DNA of 64,000 bases from Herpetospermum pedunculosum (taxonomy: Eukaryota > Streptophyta > Magnoliopsida > Cucurbitales > Cucurbitaceae), in the NCBI GenBank assembly GCA_028017165.1, contig CM051525.1:57782410-57846409 (forward strand). The letters are read 5' to 3'. Position 1 is the stretch's first letter. Each line of letters starts with the position of its first letter. The translations under genes were made by a program, and so were the position numbers. This document shows, piece by piece, positions 55,266 to 64,000 of this stretch. The notes beneath the pieces are model-generated. The model was given only the letters and a program-made list of their open reading frames with translations. It searched no databases and had not been told where the DNA came from.

Positions 55266-56524
55266 CATTGGATTGAATATAAATCATCATATTGAAGAAG
55301 AGAAATCCTTGTAAATGTCACTTTTGAGGGTTTAGTTTTAAAATATGTTCACACAAAAAACTATCAGAATTATGTACACATTTGGTTGTCACCTGAGTTA
55401 GCCATACTCCCAGACCATTTTTCCCCTAGTATAGAATCACAGTTGAATCTTCCAAATTTTAAGGACCATGTATCCAAATTATTTTCCCTAAACATAGGCC
55501 TTTTTCAAAACATACTGAAATGTTGTTTTTGTTGATTTTCCTCCAAACTCTCGATTTTTCAGTTTGGATATTTGAAAATCGCTTTAACCTTTAAATTCAT
55601 ACGATTTAAAAAATAAATAAATAAAATTATTCTCATTTTTCTCCTCCTTTGCAACAAAATTATTCGAAGTTACTCCTTTGCTTTTGCTCCTACCTTCCAA
55701 ATCCTCCTCTAGATTTTCAGGTGGGTGTTACATGATCAAGACCCTCCAATGGTTTGACTATTTTGCCCCTATAAGCTAATCATTAGCAAAACTTCCTATT
55801 TTTAAGGATAATATATCCAACAAACTTCCCCCAAATTCATTTTACTTAAGTTTCTCCCAAATTTCTCTCAAATCTTCTCTTAAGCTCTTAGTTTAGGGGA
55901 AGAATAAAATGGCAGCCGAAAAGGAAAAGGGACAAATTCAACCCAATGACAAAGAGAAGAAGGAATGAATGAATCTCATACTTATTGATCCTCAAAATTC
56001 ACTCTGATGATAAAGAGAAGAACGAGGGAATGAATCTCATACTCAGAGATCCTCAACTCCTTGATTGCTATATTTGCTATGAACCCACCTGTTTTCCAAG
56101 TTATTTAACATTTATTTTCTCTATTTCTATTTTTTTTATTGTGATAGGAAATATTTTTTAATCATTCAAAACATGAGTTTAATTTTTCTGTTTAAAAATT
56201 TTATTCTATTTTTTTTAGATGTATACATATTCTTTTATTCAAATTCTCTGTTTTGAGATTTAGGACACCTAAGGGCGACAGTGACGAACAAAAGAAGAAG
56301 TTAATGGCAGAGATTCTCCATCGTGGCGACTGTTCACACGAGATTTCAATATAGGAGAAATTTGATACGTGGAAATTAACTTGATTTTTATTGATTTTGA
56401 GTTTTACAATCTCTAATGCTTTCTCTCGAGTATGTAAACTTTAATTTTAGGCTTTATGATCTTCTTGGATGATCGGCCTTTCGGCTTTTTTTTTTTTTTT
56501 TTTTTTTATCTTCTTCGATGATCG

Positions 56525-57090
56525 GTCTCTAGCTTGTTAATCTTATTGGATCGACCCTTGACTTGTAATCTTTTTGGACCGGCCTCTGACTTGTTGATCT
56601 TGTTGGATCGGCCTCTAGCTTGTTAATCTTCTTGGATCGGCGTCTAACTTGTTGATCTTATTGAAGTTTTTGACTTGTAGCTTATTAAAGGTATTCGACT
56701 TGTAGTTTCTTGAAGATCTTCGCTTATAGCTTATTGAAGGTTTTTAGCTTGTAGCTTATTGAAGGTCTTCGACTTGTAGCTTCTTGAAGGTCTTCGGCTT
56801 GTAGTTTCTTGAAGATCATCTTCGGCTTGTAGTTTCTTGAAGATCACCTTCGGCTTGTAGTTTCTTGAAGATCACCTTCGGCTTGTAGTTTCTTGAAGAT
56901 CACCTTCGGCTTGTAGTTTCTTGAAGATCTTCGGCTTGTAGCTTATTGAAAGCCTTCGGCTTCTAGCTTCTTGAAGATCTCCGGCTTGTAGCTTCTTGAA
57001 GATCTTCGACTTGTAGCTTATTGAAGGTCTTCGACTTGTAGCTTATTGAAGGACTTCGGCTTGTAGCTTATTTAAGGTCTTCAACTTTGA
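56525..57090 (+). repeat. Minisatellite array, block B, with new 28-bp units
   Basis: Mixes 25-bp units as in A with a run of 28-bp units (CTTGTAGTTTCTTGAAG plus ATCACCTTCGG) absent from A. A further GGAGCTTCTGACTTCTCT repeat follows to 57240. Confidence 0.85.
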
Positions 57091-57350
57091 ATCTTCTGAA
57101 TTTTGAGTCTTTGATGCTTCTGAATTCTGACTCTTTGATTTCTGTTGGAGCTTCTGACTTCTCTAGAGGATCTTTCTGTTGGAGCTTCTGACTTCTCTGG
57201 AGGATCTTTCTGTTGGAGCTTCTGACTTCTCTGAGGATCTTATGACTTCTCTGGATTCAAGCTTATTCAAGCTTAATGCTTATTTTCGGATGCCCTGTCT
57301 TGGAGCTTCTGTCTCAATGTCGAATGCCCCCAAATGAATGGTGGGCTCCT

Positions 57351-57360
57351 CTATTTATAG
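57351..57360 (-). promoter_or_regulatory. Minus-strand TATA box, block B
   Basis: Same CTATAAATAG and flanks as 27435-27444. Confidence 0.45.
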
Positions 57361-57369
57361 AGTTTGGTG

Positions 57370-60300
57370 GACCCTAGTATGGGTTTGGACTTGATTGACT
57401 TTGGGCCCAACTTTTGAGCTTAGGCTTATTTATGTTTAATTCAATGTTTTTCAATAGCCTTGAATTATTTAAATTTGGCTCAATCCATTTTTATTGATCT
57501 CGGGTTACATTAGCTTCGGGTCCAACCGCCATGTGGCATAATTTGATTAGACTAGCTTAAGTCGTCTATGGATTAATATCATATGTCATTATTTGATTTA
57601 CCAATTTTGATTTCCATGTATTTTAATTTAATTTGAGGACATCTGACAAATTGTGATTGGCCGAAATTTCTTATTCAACAGCGACGATGACGCTGTGCTC
57701 GGAGCGGACCACCTTCTGTTTTCCAATTTAAGATATGTTTTTAATGATTTAAAATTTAACTTAGATTTTAGATTTTGTCTAGTGTTTTTTATGTGATTGA
57801 GTTGTTTTTGGTTTTTTCTTTTTTCATTTATAATTATAATTACACTGTATTTTAGATTTTATTTATTTATTTTATAATTATAATCACAGTGTATTTTTCA
57901 GATTTTTGTTTCTATATCTCGCGTATACCGTATGCAAATAAATTATGATTGTTTATTTTTTAAATACACTAGATGTTTTGTATCTCTCGCTCGCTCGGGA
58001 TGCATTAACCATTTTTTATCCATTAATCTATTTTTACGAGAAATCACATAAATTATGATTTTGTTGTTTTAAACATTTTTTTTATTTGTGGTGGGTTTTA
58101 GATTTTTTATAATAAATTTATTGATAATTTTAAGAAATGAGTTATATTGTATCTTTTATAAATAGGTGTAACTAAATAAGATTTGTGGGTTGATATTATG
58201 CCCCATTTTAGGTGTAACTAAATTAGATCTTTTTGTGCTGATTTTATGCACCATTTTATAATTAATTCATAATTTGTTGCATAAGGGTAGTTTAGTCTTT
58301 AGTCATTCTGGGGCACAACCTAAATATAGCTTTTAGACATTTGTCAATAAAAAACATTTTGGACACCAAATGGCTATTCAATTTTGGATAATCCGCTAAT
58401 TATCCCCAAATGGGTTGGTCCATGGGCCGACCTGTTTGGGTCATATTTGAATCGGCTCGACCCAACAAACTTTTCTGTAGACTAACCCAAATATATAAGT
58501 CTATACACAATTCCTTATATATTATATATTATATGTTATACCTTTAAATTTGTAAAATTATTTATTTTTTATATTCTAAAATATAGTTTTATAGTTTATA
58601 CTATATATAGTATAGCTCATAATTAATAAAAAAAAATAAGAAGTGTACAAAAACAAATATGAAGTTTATAAAAGAATATAATACTAAAATAAAATTTGTA
58701 ACATCCATAAAGTGAAAATAATATCATTCATCAATACCATAAAATTAAATTAAATAAGAAATATAAATTCAATAAGTTTTTAATAAAATTTGATTAATTT
58801 TTTTTTTAAAAAAAAAATTAAATAATTAATACTCAATAAGCTAATCGAATGGGCCAGATCAAGTTCGGCCCAAACTCGGCCAAAACTTTGATCCAATTAG
58901 CCAAGTCCAAGGGTTGGGTCATGAGCCTAGCAATTGGAGGTCGGGTCGGGCCGACCCGAGTCCAAACAGTGTCTTAGACTCACTAGGCTTGAGCCTTTAC
59001 TTATTCGGGCTGGCCTAATTAATGAGGCTGACTTAATACCAACATTAAATGGGTACCCCATAAGAATGTCTAAAACTTGAGAAGCCAACATGAAAAATGT
59101 CCAACACACTTTTTTTTTTTTTGAATAATGTCTAAACTCTATATTTAATAATTCAATTTACATAACAATGGACAAAACTACCTTTACAATTTTCTACAAT
59201 TTAGAAATTGAATAAAATGATGCTGCAAAATAAGAAAAATAAGAAAATTTTGGGAGGAGAGAGAGAGAAATAAGGGATGGGAAGTTAACATGGACGTTGG
59301 AAAAATTGACAACTAATCTGTAGTTAAATGGTGATACACTTAACATATGAAAATGAATTCAACGTCCCTGTATACCTTACCTAAAGAAATGTTGTTGCTA
59401 CAAATGGTTCTGAATGAAAATGAATTCAACATCCTTGTATAACTGAGGAAATGTTGATGGTTGTGAATGAAAATGAATTATACCTGAGGAAATGTTGTTG
59501 CTACAAATGATTCTGCCACAAGGCGGTATACCCATCCCAGTACAGATAGTTCTGAATGAAAATGAATTCAACGTCCCTGTATACCTTAGGAAATATTGTT
59601 GCTGCAAATGGTTCTACCACATTCAGGTGTATACAAGGCGGTATACCCATCCTAGCTTTTGGGCACTCGCCAAATTCCAAATCTAGCTAAACTCAATGTT
59701 GGACAATAAGCAAATATGTCAAAATCTCACAAATTTAGCATGGGATGAAGTGAGTGGTGACTTTCAAAAGTTGAATAAAACGCTTGCAAAAGAACAAAAA
59801 ATGAAATCGAAAGGATTGCGGGTTAAAATCGATGCTCAACCAACCAAGACGAGAGATCGTCGGAAGAGGAGAAAACTTACCCACTGCCATGTCATGCCAT
59901 CGCCGGAGATGCAACCAGAAGAAGTCTCCGCTGGACATGGGTGTGTTGTCGGAGATGAGATCGGAGAGGAAGGGAGACGTAATGTGGTGACGATTGGAGA
60001 ATGGAGTCATGAGTTGATGAGATCGGAGAGGAAGGGAGACGTAATGTGGTGACGATTGGAGAATGAGTCATGAGTTGAGAGAGGGAGCGGCTGAATGAAG
60101 AAAAAGCGTGAGGAAGAGACAGAAGAAAAATAGAGTTTTTCTTTTGAGTATTTAATTTTTAAAACAATTTTCTTTTTGGTTTTTTTTTCTTCTATTTTTT
60201 CTTGTTTTTTTTTCGTGTAAGTTTCTTTTTTAAATCTTGAAATTTGAAAACAAATTGGGTATCATCCTTACAAACTTGAATTATTTAAATTTTTAAATAT

Positions 60301-60560
60301 CAACTCTTTAAATTAACCCCTATTTAATTAATTAAATGTTGGACGAGGAAGGTTAGAGATTTAGATTTGAAGATTTTATTTTAGATTTCAAAAACAACCC
60401 TATCATGATGAAGAGAGGGTTAGAGATTCAAATTTAAGGATTTTATTTTAGATTCAGATTTAAGTATTTTAGATTTAAGGATTTTATTTTAGATTTTAGA
60501 TTCAAATTTGAGAATTTAGTGTGATTAGAGGAGGATTATAGATTCAGATTTACGAAATTT
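57370..60560. other. Remaining non-coding part of block B
   Basis: Colinear with 27450-35510 of A minus its two MULE insertions. Includes degenerate repeats at 59345-59650, a duplicated GGAGAGGAAGGGAGACGTAA unit at 59960-60060 and the TTTAGATT repeat at 60350-60540. No gene. Confidence 0.55.
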
Positions 60561-60567
60561 ATTTTAT

Positions 60568-60790
60568 TAAAAAAAAATCTTAATCAAACAACCACTTGGT
60601 GCAACGGGGAGCGTGCATTACCTAGATAGCCCAAAGTGGGGGTTCGACCCTGCCTTTGTGCATAAATTTTATGTGGTTATCAAACAACTACCTGGTGAAA
60701 CGGCTCGACGCATTGTCTTGCTTGTCCCAGAGTGTTGGTCGATCTCACACTTGTGCCAACTACAAAAAATGTTTTATTACAATCACTCAA
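60568..60790 (+). mobile_element. Pair of tRNA-like SINE units, copy 3
   Basis: Unit A from ATCAAACAACCACTTGG (60570) with B-box GGGGGTTCGACCC; unit B from ATCAAACAACTACCTGG (60679). Identical to copy 2 in the rows compared. Confidence 0.6.
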
Positions 60791-60797
60791 ATTGAAG

Positions 60798-60871
60798 GGT
60801 CCCGTAGCTCAGTTGGTTAGAGCATTGGTCTTATGAGCCGAAGGTCGCGAGTTCGAGCCCCGCCGAGACCA
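60798..60871 (+). tRNA. tRNA-Ile(TAT): tRNA-Ile(TAT)-like gene, copy 3
   Basis: 74 nt on the plus strand, identical to copy 2: anticodon loop CTTATGA, T arm GCGAGTTCGAGCCCCGC. Same single mismatches in acceptor and T stems. Confidence 0.72.
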
Positions 60872-61905
60872 ATATATATAGACTTTCCCCAACATGAGCA
60901 TAGCCAATATATCTTTTCTTCACTTTGGCATAAGAGAAACATCCACTTATTATTTGACAACTCCACCATTACTTTTCCACTCCACCCAATATATTACAAA
61001 AATAGCTCACCTACCTAAAATGAAGATCTAAGTTCGTATTTACAATGGAACATCAATACGAACATAGATCTTCAGTTAAGTCTTTAGAAAAACTCAACTA
61101 TTTTCACGAACATTATATTTTTAATTTAAAATAGAAGAGCCCTAACAAAAAAAAAAAAAAAGGTTTCACAATTTTTTTTCATTATTCTAGATTTTTCCCT
61201 TCTTCTTCTCTTCTCCTTAATTCGTTTCTTTCTCGATTTCCCTCCTCTCCATCCCCTTTGTTTTCTTCTCGCTGACAACCCCCACCTCCATCGTTAGGCC
61301 CGTGCAACGACAATATGGGCGAGAAATGACATCGAGAATCGACGACGTCTCTTCGACAACAACCTACACGACGGTGCGTTTCCAATTAGACCTCCATTGG
61401 CGGTGTTTATTTTTCTCCCATGGTATCGTCTGGGCAAACAACAACCACGACCTACACTTTTCAAATAAGTAGCGTGTGTTTCCCTTTTTCAGCTTTAATG
61501 CCAATTTTATCTAAATCCTATCAATTGCATACTCAATATATGTTTTATAAGTCATTGGAGACGTGTGAAAATACTTTTTCATTGATTTCTCGGGCGAAAA
61601 CCTACCATAAGATAAAAAATATCAAGTCGTGGACAGCGACGACGAGGTAGGCCGGCACGTCGACGGCGGCGGAGTGGTGGACGGCGACAACCATTGATGG
61701 TGAAAGTATAAGATGTAATAGGAGGAGAGATAAAAAGAAGGAGAAGAAAGAGGAAGGAGATAGAAAAAATGAAAAAAAATAATGTTTTTTTTAAGTTTAA
61801 TAATTAAAAATTTTAAAAAATATTTTTTTAATAAAAAATATGTGTCACATCAACAACTTAAATTTGAAAATATTTAAAACAAAAATACAAATTCGTCGCA
61901 CTAAC
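60872..61905. other. Non-coding part of C'
   Basis: Mirrors 47761-48810, including GC-rich and purine-rich patches. No gene supported. Confidence 0.5.
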
Positions 61906-63279
61906 AAGATTATCCTCCTAGATTCATGCATTTTGAACGGGGGTTCATTTTTTTTTCCAAAGTTGGACAAGAGTTGAGGGAGATGAAAATCCTTACTCAC
62001 TCCGAAAATACATCATAGAAGGTTTTGAGAGTCAAAATTTTAAGATCAATTCAAGCCTTAACCGATGTAGAAGGTTGATGTTGATAGTTTTTTTTCAAAG
62101 TTGGGGGTTTCAAAGTTGAGAATCAATGACGGTTTCAAATCGATTTGGAAGATGACAAATCTCCTAATTCAATGTTGCAGTTAATAATACAATTGATTGA
62201 ACGTTTTCCCAGGTAAACTCAACATGCATACCAACTTTAATATTTTTTTGGTATCATTTATTCAATGCTCACGGATTAATGGTTTATGGTGTATATACAC
62301 GCATATACTTCATATGATATACTTACATGTACATTGTTATACACGTAACTACGAATATATACTCACACTAGAAGTTATCGAGAGCACTCATTTTTATAAT
62401 TTTCTTACAACCGTCTATGAATTTAAATTTTTAAGTATCATTTGTACAATGCTCACAGAATAATGGTTTATTGTATATACACGCATAGACTTCATATGAT
62501 ATACTTACATTGTACGTTGTTATATAGATGTAACTACGAATATATACCCACACTAAAAGTTATCAAAGGTGTCATTTTATAATTTTCTTACAACCGTTAT
62601 GAACATTTTAGTTTTTACAAACATCAATATGTTGAAAATTTAATTGCTTATATAATTTTCTTATGGCCTATGTTATACTGACTCGTACGTTCACCAATTA
62701 ATGGCTTATGTGTATACACATATACTTCATGTGATATACTTATATGCACATGTAACTTTGAATATATACACACATGAAATTATCGAGAGCACCTTATTAT
62801 CATTTTTTCACAACCGTCTATGAAAATTTTAGTTAAAAATTAGTTTGAATTAATATTCTAGATTAAATTTTATTAAATTTTGTTTACATGTTTCGATTTA
62901 ATTGGTGGTTGTTATCCTTGTTTTGACCATATCTTAAATTTTTAATTATTTTTTCCATAATTCTCTGTAGAAAAAAATCTTTATTTTTTATTCTTTCTGA
63001 ATAAATTCTTATTTTCCCACCATTCTCTCTCAATAAATCTCTTTTTTTTTTGTAGGGAGTTTGAGTTTGAGTTTCACCATTTTTTGTTTTTCATTTAATT
63101 CTTTCGGATTAAATCTTTTTTTAGGTACTTCAACAGTGAAATGCCTGAGCGGTAATTTCGTCCAACTATATTCTAAAAAAGTTTCTAATTATAGATGTTA
63201 GCTATTTTTCAACCAAGTAATTAGTTTAGCTATTTTTCAACTTGAATGGTCTCATTTTAGCTATTCTTGTAGTTGACCC
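61905..63279 (+). mobile_element. MULE-family copy 4 (uninterrupted counterpart of copy 3)
   Basis: Ends ...GCTATTCTTGTAGTTGACCC at 63279. Contains two 186-bp units (about 62240-62620) and the intact copia target. Confidence 0.65.
62753..62757. other. Empty target site of the copia element
   Basis: One copy of TAACT (AGTTA reversed) between sequences that flank the copia element on both sides in block C. Confidence 0.92.
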
Positions 63280-64000
63280 TAAATTTTAATTCATTGGTGG
63301 CAATTTGGTCTTTAATTAAAGAATATTTTATATCTTTTTTATTTGTTAATTTTTTTTACGTTTTTTATTTTTTAATTTAATTATTGACTCCTCCTTTGGT
63401 GACAATTTGCGTTTTCAAAGGGTTTAATTGAGAGAGAATTTAATGCGGGGAATTGAGAGGAATGTCTCGTTTAAAATAGTGAAAATGAAAAATGTCTAAA
63501 AGTGGGAATGCCTTGCACGGTATGTCTAGAGTGATTGTATGGGGAGGGTGGTTAATTTTTGTTCCCATTATAACCCTACTAGTTATTACCTCTCTCCTAG
63601 TTTACAATTTAGAGTTTTAAATTAAAATTATGGGAGACCAAAATATTTTTGGGTGAGGTGTTTGGTTACCGTTAATTGGAGCTGAAATTTCCATTTTCCG
63701 TTATGTGTGGCCGGTGATGTGTACCTGATATACCTTCGTAATGTTGCATTCACACGCAACTTCTATATGGTATATAAAGAGACATACTCCACGACATTGA
63801 CTATGGTTTAATGTATTCCGGATGTGCAAAACCTAAATATAGCAAACAAATCATTCCTCTATCCACCCTACTATTTAGGTATGATCAATACCATTTCTAT
63901 GAACTTTCATCGTTAACCTCCAACAACCCTTCCACGTATAAGATTTTTTTTTAATAAAATAAATTTCGTAAATCTGAATCTATAATCCTCCTCTAATCAC
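63280..64000. other. AT-rich end of C', no gene
   Basis: Mirrors 35455-36177; no coding region recognised. Confidence 0.5.

Larger units (their letters stand above)
49477..60567 (+). repeat. Segmental duplication block B
   Basis: Direct copy of block A, offset 27930 at the start. It ends at AAAAAAAATCTTA, where C' begins. Confidence 0.92.
60568..64000 (-). repeat. Block C', right arm of the inverted duplication
   Basis: Reverse complement of block C, from the tRNA-like array (matching 49110) to the sequence matching 35455 at the window edge. It lacks the copia element and about 95 bp near 61000. Confidence 0.92.

Overview
The window is plant nuclear DNA: AT-rich, intron-bearing gene fragments, plant-type Pol III signals and dense, nested transposons. 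Short TATCAGTGATAG-type repeats near 14.7-14.9 kb are the kind I associate with cucurbits, so a Cucurbitaceae genome is my best guess; this is inference. Only one intact host protein-coding gene is visible, a single-exon MAPKKK-like kinase (12745-13716). RNA genes are one tRNA-Lys(CTT), three copies of a tRNA-Ile(TAT)-like gene and three U3 snoRNA genes.

Layout. 1-1726: 5' part of a minus-strand Ty1/copia element. 1727-3720: Ty3/gypsy-like 3' end and a MULE-family copy. 3765-3837: tRNA-Lys. 5500-7760: broken plus-strand copia gag with captured host exons, including a fragment resembling the C-terminus of chloroplast CcdA. 8564-9642: Pack-MULE with a perfect 9-bp target duplication, carrying part of an ABI3/VP1 gene. 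9.8-16.7 kb: SINEs, a pair of related copia LTRs, the tRNA-Ile/tRNA-like array and the kinase. 16672-18006: LINE 3' fragment. 18.2-19.05 kb: copia pol remnants. 19.7-22.2 kb: two U3 genes and a solo LTR.

From 21.5 kb the window is one large, recent rearrangement. Block A (21547-about 35510) is repeated in direct orientation as block B (49477-about 60567). Block C (about 35455-49110) is repeated in inverted orientation as C' (about 60568 to the window end). The order is A-C-B-C'. Two MULE-type insertions (28483-31158 and 31778-33713), each with a perfect 9-bp target duplication, occur only in A. A 10.1-kb Ty1/copia element (36710-46822) occurs only in C; its empty site is preserved in C'. Its LTRs differ, as far as I could compare by eye, only by one AT unit, and its 1323-codon gag-pol frame is open, so it is the youngest large insertion.

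The contents do not form a host pathway. The window is a transposon-rich region in which Pol III genes, captured gene fragments and a stress-kinase-like gene are being copied and broken up by mobile DNA. The order of events can be read from target duplications, empty sites and block comparison.
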